From Thermoplasmata archaeon (GTDB lineage: Archaea > Thermoplasmatota > Thermoplasmata > Lutacidiplasmatales > UBA184): a DNA stretch of 9,375 nt. This document shows, one piece after another, positions 1 to 6,307 of the stretch. Position 1 is the stretch's first letter, and each line of letters begins with the position of its first letter. Under the pieces are notes generated by a model. The model saw only the letters and a list, made by a program, of their open reading frames with translations, made no database searches and was not told where the DNA came from. The translations under genes were made by a program, and so were the position numbers. The stretch spans positions 1 to 9,375 of the forward strand of contig JAJYUO010000044.1 in the NCBI GenBank assembly GCA_021792485.1, written 5' to 3'.

Positions 1-551
1 CCCAGTGAGCGGATCCGGCGGAACCGTCGAGCGCGGTCAACCGTCCGGCTCGCGACGTGCCGGCCGAGGCCCGCAAGGACGACGTCGTGACGCCGATCCC
101 ACGGTCGCACGACGATGCGTCGCCCGTCCCGGAACGCACCTCCTCCTCGGCGGGCCCAGAACGTCGTCCCCCGGTAGAGATCGCGGACCACTCCGACCTC
201 GATTCCCGCGAGGGTCCCCCGGCCGAGCGCGAGCGACACCGCGGCGAACGCGATTCCCCGCAGAACGTTGAACGTCCCGTCGATCGGGTCGACGAAGAGG
301 AGGGGGCCGCCGCTTCGTCGGACGTACCCGATCTCCTCGCCCAGGAAGTCCCAGTCGACTCCCTCGGAGTCAAGGCGGGCCAGGATCGCGCGCTCGACGA
401 CTTGGTCGATCTCCTCGGTCGGAGCTCCCGAGGCACCGATCGCGACGACGTCGCCTCGGTGGGGTGAGCCCCGCGTTTGACGGAGCGTTGCCTGAACGGC
501 CGCCCCAATGCGGAACAGGATCTCGAGGTCCTCCGCGCGAGCGTCGTTCAC
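1..551 (-). CDS. Inositol monophosphatase / fructose-1,6-bisphosphatase family protein (C-terminus beyond window)
   Basis: This is a metal-dependent sugar-phosphate phosphatase. Archaeal members usually hydrolyse inositol-1-phosphate and/or fructose-1,6-bisphosphate, so it may serve gluconeogenesis or inositol-lipid synthesis. About 183 residues are visible. IGASGAPTEEID lies at about residues 38-49 with Asp49 in the usual water-activating position. FLGEEIG follows at 69-75, with the metal-binding Glu pair at 72-73. The family signature DPIDGTFN is at 88-95, where Asp88 and Asp91 bind metal. A FWARRGGGAF segment at 131-140 corresponds to the conserved core strand. The window ends near the RIRSLG motif, before the last metal-binding Asp, so roughly 80-100 residues are missing. 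The GTG at 551 is the only good start: an in-frame stop lies eight codons upstream, and a TATA-like box sits about 25 bases away. Substrate cannot be decided from sequence. Confidence 0.9.
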   Translation of the reverse strand, partial: MNDARAEDLEILFRIGAAVQATLRQTRGSPHRGDVVAIGASGAPTEEIDQVVERAILARLDSEGVDWDFLGEEIGYVRRSGGPLLFVDPIDGTFNVLRGIAFAAVSLALGRGTLAGIEVGVVRDLYRGTTFWARRGGGAFRDGRRIVVRPWDRRHDVVLAGLGRHVASRTVDRARRFRRIRSL

Positions 552-570
552 GCACGGCGAACCGGCCTCG

Positions 571-580
571 CCCTAAAGAG
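571..580 (-). promoter_or_regulatory. Probable TATA box (box A) for the phosphatase gene, leaderless
   Basis: On the minus strand this reads CTCTTTAGGG, an AT-rich island in very GC-rich DNA. Its centre is about 25 bases from the GTG at 551. Archaeal TATA boxes are centred about 26 bases before the transcription start, so transcription would begin at or next to the start codon, giving a leaderless mRNA. No Shine-Dalgarno sequence precedes the GTG, which agrees with this. Confidence 0.5.
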
Positions 581-627
581 AGGTACGGTCGACCCGTCGC
601 GCCGGCGCGAGCGGCCGGGTCGGGGTG

Positions 628-637
628 TCCTTAAATC
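628..637 (+). promoter_or_regulatory. Probable TATA box (box A) for the beta-CASP nuclease gene, leaderless
   Basis: The plus strand reads TCCTTAAATC, centred about 26 bases before the ATG at 659. It is the most AT-rich patch in the 107-base spacer shared with the divergent phosphatase gene. The spacing places the transcription start on or beside the ATG, and no ribosome binding site is seen before it, so a leaderless transcript is inferred. Confidence 0.55.
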
Positions 638-658
638 GCCCGCCCTTCTCGCGCGGCG

Positions 659-1891
659 ATGGACGTACAATTCCTCGGCGGCGCCTCCGAGATCGGGTCG
701 CTCGGAATGGTCCTCCGGGACGGCGGTCGGACGCTGATGTTCGATTACGGCCTCACTCCCACGGACCCGCCGATGTACCCTCGGCCGGCGCCGGTGAACC
801 TCGATGCCGTGTTCCTGTCGCACGCGCACCTCGACCACTCCGGCATGATGCCCTTGCTCAGCCGGCTCCCGAAGGCGAAGCTCGTGATGACGCCCGTCAC
901 GCTGGCGGTAACAGATCTGCTCACGCGCGATGCGCTGAAGGTTGCTCGGCTCGAAGGGTACCTCCCCCCTTACGATCCGAACGATATTCGAGCGATGCAC
1001 GCGCGCGCGACCGTCGTCGACCGCCACGGCGTGTTCCGTCACAAGGGGATCGAGGTCGAGCTCACTCCTGCCGGGCATATTCCGGGCGCGACCATGTACC
1101 TCTACCACGGCGAAAAGGATCTTCTCTTCACGGGAGACGTCCAGACCTTGCCGACGCACCTGGTCGCCGGTGCCGAACCGGTGGCGTGCGACGTGCTGGT
1201 CGTCGAGTCGACGTACTCCGGGCGGGAGCACCCCGACCGTGCCGAGACCGAGCGCCGGTTCCGCGACAAGATCCGCGAAACGATCGAACGCGGAGGAAAG
1301 GCGATCGTCCCCGCGTTTGCCGTGGGCCGCGCGCAGGAGGTGCTCCTCGCACTTGCTTCTTCCGGCTTCGAGACCTACCTCGACGGGATGGCCCGAACGG
1401 TCAACCAGGTCTACGCGAGCGCGCCGCCGTACCTCGCGGATCACGCCAAGTTTCGGCGTGCGATGGACGGCGTGCACGTGATCGGTCATCCTAGCGAGCG
1501 GCGCAAGGCGCTCCGGGACGCCGAGGTCATCGTGACGACCGGCGGAATGCTCGACGGCGGTCCGGTGCTGTACTACATCGGCGAGCTCTACACCGACGCG
1601 AACTCCTCGATCTTCCTCACCGGCTACCAGGTCGACGGCTCGAACGGAAGGCGTCTTCTCGAAGAGGGGACGCTCGATGTCGACGGCACGGTGATCCGAC
1701 CGGTCTGCGAGGTGATGAAGTTTGACTTTTCGGCCCACGCTTCGCATTCGGAGCTCGTCAAACTCGCCCGCGCTACGCGCGCGAGCACGGTCGTGCTGAT
1801 GCACGGTGACCAACGCGAAGCGCTCCGGGACGATCTTTCGAAGTTCTGCGACGTGGTGCTCCCGGAGAACGGACGGATCTTCTCGGTCTGA
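659..1891 (+). CDS. Beta-CASP metallo-beta-lactamase-fold RNase (mRNA 3'-end processing factor-like, aCPSF2 type)
   Basis: A zinc-dependent ribonuclease of the CPSF/RNase J superfamily, expected to act on RNA 3' ends or in RNA decay in the cytoplasm. The 410 residues contain the full active-site set. HAHLDH at 55-60 is metallo-beta-lactamase motif 2, His140 in PAGHIPGA is motif 3, and Asp160 in FTGD is motif 4. The beta-CASP motifs follow: Glu183 in VVESTYSGREH (A), His360 in FSAHASH (B) and His382 in LMHGD (C). The protein starts directly with the MDVQFLGGASEIG strand and has no N-terminal KH domains. That and its length match the short archaeal aCPSF2 group rather than the KH-containing aCPSF1; an aRNase J assignment is less likely but not excluded. 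The ATG start is supported by the upstream TATA-like box. No essential residue is missing. Confidence 0.93.
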   Translation: MDVQFLGGASEIGSLGMVLRDGGRTLMFDYGLTPTDPPMYPRPAPVNLDAVFLSHAHLDHSGMMPLLSRLPKAKLVMTPVTLAVTDLLTRDALKVARLEGYLPPYDPNDIRAMHARATVVDRHGVFRHKGIEVELTPAGHIPGATMYLYHGEKDLLFTGDVQTLPTHLVAGAEPVACDVLVVESTYSGREHPDRAETERRFRDKIRETIERGGKAIVPAFAVGRAQEVLLALASSGFETYLDGMARTVNQVYASAPPYLADHAKFRRAMDGVHVIGHPSERRKALRDAEVIVTTGGMLDGGPVLYYIGELYTDANSSIFLTGYQVDGSNGRRLLEEGTLDVDGTVIRPVCEVMKFDFSAHASHSELVKLARATRASTVVLMHGDQREALRDDLSKFCDVVLPENGRIFSV

Positions 1892-1893
1892 GA

Positions 1894-1907
1894 GCGCCGC
1901 GAGGCGC
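1894..1907 (+). terminator. Hairpin with GNRA-type loop just after the nuclease stop codon
   Basis: GCGCC and GGCGC enclose a GCGA tetraloop, two bases after the TGA at 1889-1891. GNRA loops on GC stems are very stable in RNA, so this could define or protect the 3' end of the nuclease mRNA. The following bases (CCCGTTGTTC) are only weakly T-rich, so calling it a terminator is tentative; a five-base stem can also arise by chance in GC-rich DNA. Confidence 0.25.
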
Positions 1908-1968
1908 CCCGTTGTTCATGATTCTCGGAGATCGCGTTGCCGGATCCCGCCGGTTCGACCGCGCCGTC

Positions 1969-1985
1969 CGATCTCGGAAAGATCG
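1969..1985. repeat. Short perfect inverted repeat in the convergent spacer
   Basis: CGATCT and AGATCG flank a five-base CGGAA loop, so either strand could form a six-pair hairpin. It directly abuts the TTAAA stretch at 1986-1990. It could be part of a 3'-end signal or an operator-like palindrome; nothing in the sequence decides, and chance is possible. Confidence 0.3.
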
Positions 1986-2031
1986 TTAAAGGGGAACCGC
2001 TCGTGCGCACACCGCACCGCTGCGACCCCTC

Positions 2032-2069
2032 GGGCGGGACCACCTCTCTCTCCTAGACGATGCCCGCCC
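2032..2069. repeat. Seven-base perfect inverted repeat in the convergent spacer
   Basis: GGGCGGG at 2032-2038 pairs with CCCGCCC at 2063-2069 across a 24-base, pyrimidine-rich loop. It lies near the middle of the spacer between the two convergent genes. It may contribute to an RNA fold with the adjacent GCATGG/CCATGC hairpin. Confidence 0.3.
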
Positions 2070-2089
2070 CATTGGCCTCCTGTTGAGCG

Positions 2090-2113
2090 GCATGGAGAGT
2101 GGCGGTCCCATGC
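2090..2113. repeat. Six-base perfect inverted repeat in the convergent spacer
   Basis: GCATGG at 2090-2095 and CCATGC at 2108-2113 flank a 12-base loop. Together with the stem at 2032-2069 it gives two consecutive stem-loops downstream of the TATA-like box at 1985-1991. Confidence 0.3.
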
Positions 2114-2235
2114 GGAGCGCTCTCGTTCCCGGATGAGTCTTCGCCGCACGCGCAACGATGCCCGAAGGATACCGCTCGGCAGGCTGTCCATCGCGGTCGG
2201 GACTCCATCGCCACTCACTGGGCGCAGGGTGGGCT

Positions 2236-3339
2236 TCAGTCTTGGTCGACGGCCCCGCGAGTGTTTCGCGGGACCTCCCGACGTTCGGCCGCGGAGCCGA
2301 ATGCCTCGGGGGCCCTGTCCGTCTCCCCGCTCTCTCTGGCTACGAAGGGTGGGGACCGAGTTGGCGCCGCGTCACGGATCGCCTTTCGGAGCTCTTCGAG
2401 TCCGCGGTCCGTGACCGTCGACACCTGCAGGCGATCGGTCTTTCGGTCGGGCACGAGATCGGACTTCGATTCGACGACGATGATCGGACGACCGGGAAGC
2501 TCTCGTCTCCAGCGGTCGAGCAGGGCTTCCTGATCGGCCATCGGATACCCGCAGCTTTCGGTGGGATCGATGACAAACAGGATCACCTGAGCAGCCTTCT
2601 CGACGGCCGTGACCGCCTCCCGCTCCGCGGCATTGGCCCGTCGGCCGCGCCCCAGGACTCCGGGAGTGTCGAGGATTTGCCATCGGTCGAATCCGAGATC
2701 GGCGTGGCCGACCTCAATCGAGAGCGTGGTGAACGGAAACTCCGCGACACGCGGATGCGCCGAGGAAAGCTTCCCAACCAGCGCAGACTTTCCCACGTTG
2801 GGAAAACCGGCAACGACGACGGTCGGGGCTGATGGTTCGAGGTGGGGGCGCGCCCGCAGGAATCTTCGGATCTCACCGAGCCTCTCCAGGTCGACATCGA
2901 TCTCTCGAACGTGGCTCGATAGGCGGCCATAGAACCGGCGAACCTCGGTGCCGATCTCCTCCGGGCCCGAGGCGTGGCGAAGGGAGCGCTCGGACTCGCG
3001 CTGGAGCCCTTGGATGCGCGCAATCGCACGGGCGACACGGGCCAACGACCGCTCGAGGGCCCCTTCGCCGAACCGTGTCTGGACCAGCGAGCGTTCGAGA
3101 TCGGTCAACCCGGGACGGTGGAACGATCCCGTGATCGAGCGCAGCTGCCGCTGGACCGTTGCTCCGCTGCGGATGACCTTCAGCTGGGCCCGGCGCCGAT
3201 CTCGTTCGGCCTTGGTCGAACCCTTCGGCGTGGCGAGCGACGCCCGGTGGAAGGCGATGTCGAGTATCTCCACGGACGGCGGAGTAGGTGCCGCTACCTT
3301 TCGAGGCGGATGACGGACAATTCGGTTCCGGGCGGGCAT
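2236..3339 (-). CDS. NOG1-related GTPase (OBG/NOG1 subfamily, probable ribosome assembly factor)
   Basis: A TRAFAC-class GTPase. NOG1 proteins act in large ribosomal subunit assembly, and archaeal relatives probably do likewise. Of 367 residues, about 20-165 form the helical N-terminal region typical of NOG1. The G domain follows: G1 GFPNVGKS at 178-185, G2 in FPFTT at 201-205 and G3 DTPG at 224-227. The NOG1 hallmark DPTESCGY is at 258-265, and G5-like VSTVTDRG lies at about 306-313. The G4 motif is SKSD (291-294) instead of NKxD. The last 35-40 residues are charged and look disordered. The ATG at 3339 is preferred because conserved homology begins about 20 residues later. In-frame GTG codons at 3396 and 3426 would add residues unlike the family. 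It diverges from gcvPA and converges on the nuclease gene. Confidence 0.9.
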   Translation of the reverse strand: MPARNRIVRHPPRKVAAPTPPSVEILDIAFHRASLATPKGSTKAERDRRRAQLKVIRSGATVQRQLRSITGSFHRPGLTDLERSLVQTRFGEGALERSLARVARAIARIQGLQRESERSLRHASGPEEIGTEVRRFYGRLSSHVREIDVDLERLGEIRRFLRARPHLEPSAPTVVVAGFPNVGKSALVGKLSSAHPRVAEFPFTTLSIEVGHADLGFDRWQILDTPGVLGRGRRANAAEREAVTAVEKAAQVILFVIDPTESCGYPMADQEALLDRWRRELPGRPIIVVESKSDLVPDRKTDRLQVSTVTDRGLEELRKAIRDAAPTRSPPFVARESGETDRAPEAFGSAAERREVPRNTRGAVDQD

Positions 3340-3369
3340 ACGTGTCGAGGCGAAGACTCCTCTCGGCCC

Positions 3370-3380
3370 GTAATGATTGC
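3370..3380 (-). promoter_or_regulatory. Possible TATA box for the NOG1-related GTPase gene
   Basis: The minus strand reads GCAATCATTAC, the only AT-rich patch close upstream of the ATG at 3339. Its centre is about 35 bases from the start, which would give a leader of about 9 bases. The match is weak. It sits inside the divergent promoter region, about 30 bases from the TATA-like box assigned to gcvPA. Confidence 0.3.
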
Positions 3381-3399
3381 GTAGAGCCTCGACCACGGA

Positions 3400-3408
3400 G
3401 CCTTTTTG
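3400..3408 (+). promoter_or_regulatory. Probable TATA-like box for the gcvPA-gcvPB operon
   Basis: The plus strand reads GCCTTTTTG, centred about 39 bases before the TTG at 3444. The predicted transcription start is near 3431, leaving a leader of about 13 bases that would just include the GGGGAG ribosome-binding-site-like sequence at 3434-3439. It is the only T-rich run between the two divergent genes, but a plain T-run is a poor TATA consensus. Confidence 0.35.
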
Positions 3409-3433
3409 GGGAACCGGGGCTCGCACTCCTACC

Positions 3434-3439
3434 GGGGAG
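3434..3439 (+). promoter_or_regulatory. Ribosome binding site supporting the TTG start of gcvPA
   Basis: GGGGAG lies four bases before the TTG at 3444. It partly complements the CCUCC tail of 16S rRNA. Together with the conserved N-terminal residues that follow, it is the main support for choosing this rare start. Confidence 0.4.
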
Positions 3440-3443
3440 CACG

Positions 3444-4826
3444 TTGGCCCGCTGGATCCCGGATTCAGAACACGACGAAGAGGAGATGCTGCACGCCATC
3501 GGCCTTACCTCCCCGGACGAACTGTTCAGCGATGTTCCCCGAAAGGCGCGCGTCGGTCGTCTCGGAGTCGGCGCCGCGCAGGAGGAGGGAGAGGCCGTGC
3601 GGACGATCGACAAGATCCTCGATCGGAACCGATCGTACTCTCGCTTCGCGAACTTCCTCGGGGGAAGGTTCGCGACGCGCTACCTTCCCGCCGCGGTCGA
3701 CAGCATTCTTCAACGGAGCGAGTTCTACACCTCCTACACGCCCTATCAGCCGGAAGCCAGCCAGGGGATGCTCCAGGCGCTCTTCGAGTTCCAGAGCCTC
3801 TGGGTCGAACTCACCGGCCTGGACGTCGCGAACGCGTCGCTCTACGATGGAGCGACCGCGAGCGGCGAGGCCCTTCTCCTCGCTCGACGCGTCCACGAGG
3901 GAAAGCGGTTCCTCGTCCCGGCAAGCCTTCCTTGGGAGGAGAAAAGCGTGCTATCGAACTACGCGACCGGACCCGGCCTTACGATTGCCGAGATCCCGTT
4001 CGAGGAGCGCACGGGCCTCCTCGACCTCGGGCGGATCGCCGAAGAAGTGCGCACGGGCGATGTCTTCGGTGTGCTCGCCGACGTGCCGAACGGGTTTGGC
4101 CACCTGGACGATCGCCTGTTCGAGCTCCGTTCGACGATCGGAGACGTCCCTCTCGTGGTCCGGGCCGATCCTCTCGCGCTGACGGTGCTCGAGCCCCCGG
4201 CGAATTACGGCGCGGACATCGCGGTCGGAGAGGGACAGGGCTTCGGAGTCCCGCCGTCGTACGGCGGTCCGGGGGTCGGGCTCTTCGCGTGTCGGAAGGA
4301 ACTCGTCCGGCTCTCGCCGGGACGGATCGTGGGGGCGACCCGCGATGCGAACGGGCGACGGGCCTACGCGCTCACGCTGCAGACGAGAGAGCAGCACATC
4401 CGGCGATCTCGAGCGACGTCGAACATCTGTACGAACGAGTCCCTCATCGCGCTCGCGTTCGTCGTGTACGCGAGCGTGGTGGGACCGCGGGGGCTGGCCG
4501 AGCTTCAGCGGAGCTTGGCGGAAAAGGCACGGACCGTCGCGAGCGCCCTCGCGAGCGTCGACGGCGTGCGAAGCCCCCGATTCGATGCGCCCTACCTTTC
4601 GGACTTCACGATCGAGCTCAGCCGGGGCAGCGCGGCGGAGTTCCTCGATCGGCTGCGAAAGCGAGGAGTTCTGGGCGGGGTTCCTCTTCGGGATCCTCGG
4701 CCGGGCGCACCGGCCCAACCCGAGCGCATCCTCGTCTCCGCGACCGAGACCGTGGACGACAAGGCTACCGCGAAGTTCGCGGCGGCTGCCCGCGCCGCTC
4801 TCGCTTCGTCGGGGGGGTCGTCGTGA
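3444..4826 (+). CDS. gcvPA: Glycine dehydrogenase (aminomethyl-transferring) subunit 1
   Basis: N-terminal-half subunit of the split P-protein, which with GcvPB decarboxylates glycine and passes the aminomethyl group to lipoyl-H-protein. The 460 residues match the usual length (about 440-450). Clear family segments are FYTSYTPYQPEASQG near residue 95, ELTGLDVANASLYDGATA near 125, GEGQGFGVPPSYGGPG near 265 and TREQHIRRSRATSNICTNES near 315. The PLP lysine is absent, as expected, because it lies in subunit 2. The start is set by the conserved N-terminus RWIPDSEHDEEEML, which follows a TTG with a GGGGAG upstream. The next ATG (3486) would remove it, and the ATG at 3288 would add about 50 unrelated residues overlapping the divergent gene. 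The stop overlaps the gcvPB start. Other gcv genes (T, H) and lpd are not in the window. Confidence 0.96.
   Translation: MARWIPDSEHDEEEMLHAIGLTSPDELFSDVPRKARVGRLGVGAAQEEGEAVRTIDKILDRNRSYSRFANFLGGRFATRYLPAAVDSILQRSEFYTSYTPYQPEASQGMLQALFEFQSLWVELTGLDVANASLYDGATASGEALLLARRVHEGKRFLVPASLPWEEKSVLSNYATGPGLTIAEIPFEERTGLLDLGRIAEEVRTGDVFGVLADVPNGFGHLDDRLFELRSTIGDVPLVVRADPLALTVLEPPANYGADIAVGEGQGFGVPPSYGGPGVGLFACRKELVRLSPGRIVGATRDANGRRAYALTLQTREQHIRRSRATSNICTNESLIALAFVVYASVVGPRGLAELQRSLAEKARTVASALASVDGVRSPRFDAPYLSDFTIELSRGSAAEFLDRLRKRGVLGGVPLRDPRPGAPAQPERILVSATETVDDKATAKFAAAARAALASSGGSS
4811..4818 (+). promoter_or_regulatory. G-run ribosome binding site for gcvPB inside the end of gcvPA
   Basis: Seven G residues followed by T end five bases before the GTG at 4823. 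They encode Gly-Gly within GcvPA and can pair with the pyrimidine-rich 16S rRNA tail. The position fits translational coupling across the GTGA overlap. The homopolymer is also a spot where sequencing or replication slippage could occur, though both frames read intact here. Confidence 0.4.
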
Positions 4827-6307
4827 CGTTCCGGCAGGCCCGGTGGGACGAGCCTCCCATCTGGGAACTCTCCCGGTCCTCGCCTCCCGGGCGGGCTCCT
4901 TCGATTTCGGGCGTCCCCGAGCGGTGGATCCGAAGGGAGTCATTGCGCTGGCCGGAGCTGAGCGAGCTCGAGGTGCTGCGGCACTACACCCGGCTGAGCC
5001 AGATGAACTTCGGTATCGAGACCTCGACGTATCCGCTCGGATCGTGCACGATGAAGTACAACCCGCGGGTGTCGGAGGTGATCGCTCGGCGGAAGACCGC
5101 GGCCGAGCTTCACCCGTACCAGCCGGTCGAGACCGTGCAAGGGGCCCTCGAGATCATCTGGCGGCTCGAGCGGATCCTGAGCCGCGTCACCGGCATGCCT
5201 GAGGTATCGCTCCAGCCCGCCGCGGGGGCTCACGGCGAATATGCGGCTCTGCTGATGGTCCGGGCGTACTTCCGGGACAAGGGCGAACTCGATCAGAGGA
5301 CCGAAGTCCTTCTTCCGGACACGGCGCACGGAACCAACCCCGCGTCGGCGACGATGGCCGGTTTCACGACCCGCGAGCTCCCGTCCAAGGACGGGTGCGT
5401 GGACGTCGACGCCCTGCGGGCGGCGGTCTCAAACAAGACCGCCTGCTTCATGCTGACGAACCCGAATACCGCGGGCCTCTTCGAGCGGGATATCCTCGAT
5501 ATCGCCGAGACGGTGCACGGGGCCGGAGGAATGCTCTACTACGACGGGGCGAACCTAAACGCGATCCTCGGGATCACGCATCCGGGCAAGATGGGCTTCG
5601 ACGTAGCCCATCTGAACCTCCACAAGACATTCGCGACTCCCCACGGTGGCGGGGGCCCCGGCGCGGGGGTCCTCGCGGCCAACGCCACTCTCGCCCCGTA
5701 TCTGCCGGTCCCTCGCGTGACGAAGACGGGCCGGGTTTTCCGGCTCGATTACGATCGACCGAAGTCCATCGGAAAGATCCGGGCCGGGCCGGGAAACTTC
5801 GGCCTCGACCTTCGCGCGTTCGTCTTCATTCTCATCCATGGCGAAGAGGGGCTCAAGCATATCGCTCGGCGAGCGGTCCTCAACTCGAATTACGCTGCTG
5901 CCCGGCTGGGAAAGAGACTGCCGCGCCCGTTCCGCCCGCTAGTCAAGCACGAGTTCCTCCTCTCGGGCGAGCCGCTCAAGTCACGGGGGCTGCGCACGCT
6001 CGACCTCGCGAAGCGGCTCCTGGACGAAGGGATCCACGCCCCGACCGTCTATTTCCCGACGATCGTCCCCGAAGCGCTGATGGTCGAGTTCCCCGAGACC
6101 GAAAGCCGCCGGACCTTGGACGAGTACGTGGCGGCGTTTGAGCGCGCGCTGGACGACACGGACGAGCACCTTCGCCAGGCGCCGACCGCCACCTCGGTCG
6201 GCCGCATCGACGAGGTCGAGTGCGCCCGCCATCCGCTTCTCTCTTGGAAGGACCTTCGCTCGAGCGCGTCCGTCCCGGCCTCCGATCCCAATGGGCGAAA
6301 ACCTTGA
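4823..6307 (+). CDS. gcvPB: Glycine dehydrogenase (aminomethyl-transferring) subunit 2
   Basis: C-terminal-half, PLP-bearing subunit of the split glycine decarboxylase, partner of the GcvPA product encoded directly upstream. The 494 residues carry all landmarks. LSQMNFGIETSTYPLGSCTM lies at about 58-77, HPYQP at 97-101 and QPAAGAHGEYA at 131-141. LLPDTAHGTNPAS follows at 163-175 and YYDGANLNAI at 239-248 (PLP-ring Asp241). HLNLHKTFATPHGGGGPG is at 263-280, with Lys268 as the Schiff-base lysine. The GTG start at 4823 shares bases with the gcvPA stop (GTGA), a classic coupled arrangement that keeps the two subunits equimolar. Its 3' end overlaps the next gene by 17 bases if that gene starts at 6291. 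No truncation or frameshift is visible. Confidence 0.98.
   Translation: MTFRQARWDEPPIWELSRSSPPGRAPSISGVPERWIRRESLRWPELSELEVLRHYTRLSQMNFGIETSTYPLGSCTMKYNPRVSEVIARRKTAAELHPYQPVETVQGALEIIWRLERILSRVTGMPEVSLQPAAGAHGEYAALLMVRAYFRDKGELDQRTEVLLPDTAHGTNPASATMAGFTTRELPSKDGCVDVDALRAAVSNKTACFMLTNPNTAGLFERDILDIAETVHGAGGMLYYDGANLNAILGITHPGKMGFDVAHLNLHKTFATPHGGGGPGAGVLAANATLAPYLPVPRVTKTGRVFRLDYDRPKSIGKIRAGPGNFGLDLRAFVFILIHGEEGLKHIARRAVLNSNYAAARLGKRLPRPFRPLVKHEFLLSGEPLKSRGLRTLDLAKRLLDEGIHAPTVYFPTIVPEALMVEFPETESRRTLDEYVAAFERALDDTDEHLRQAPTATSVGRIDEVECARHPLLSWKDLRSSASVPASDPNGRKP

Larger units (their letters stand above)
1892..2235. other. Gene-free spacer between two convergent genes, with short inverted repeats
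   Basis: No open frame here resembles a protein: the frames that cross it are unrelated low-complexity arginine/serine-rich translations, and the longer ones continue antisense to the GTPase gene. The spacer holds four short perfect inverted repeats. They are GCGCC/GGCGC around a GCGA loop just after the nuclease stop (1894-1907), CGATCT/AGATCG (1969-1985), GGGCGGG/CCCGCCC (2032-2038 with 2063-2069) and GCATGG/CCATGC (2090-2113). One TATA-like stretch lies at 1985-1991. Both neighbouring genes must end here, so 3'-end signals are expected, but no T-rich archaeal terminator is visible. Confidence 0.5.

Noticed and set aside
548..1813. 421-codon open frame on the minus strand opposite the beta-CASP nuclease gene
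   Set aside because: It is rich in Arg/His/Asp/Val repeats typical of the antisense of GC-rich coding DNA and resembles no family; the plus strand encodes a complete nuclease with all active-site motifs.
1950..1962. GGTTCGACC resembling a tRNA T-loop
   Set aside because: The flanking bases do not form a T-stem, and no acceptor, D or anticodon arm can be matched around it on either strand.
2158..2832. 224-codon plus-strand open frame running into the NOG1-related gene
   Set aside because: Most of it is antisense to the conserved G domain, and its translation shows no family motif.
3288..3443. N-terminal extension of GcvPA starting at the ATG at 3288
   Set aside because: The added residues resemble no GcvPA N-terminus and would overlap the coding start of the divergent GTPase; conserved sequence begins right after the TTG at 3444.
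3377..4822. Open frame continuous with gcvPB extending back across gcvPA, as if a 976-residue fusion
   Set aside because: The part before 4823 is an Arg/Gly/Pro-rich out-of-frame reading of gcvPA. The two subunits are separate, joined by a GTGA overlap.
6138..6290. N-terminal extension of the M24 peptidase starting at 6138
   Set aside because: It overlaps the conserved end of gcvPB in another frame and is Arg/Ser/Thr-rich with no family similarity; homology starts near 6333.
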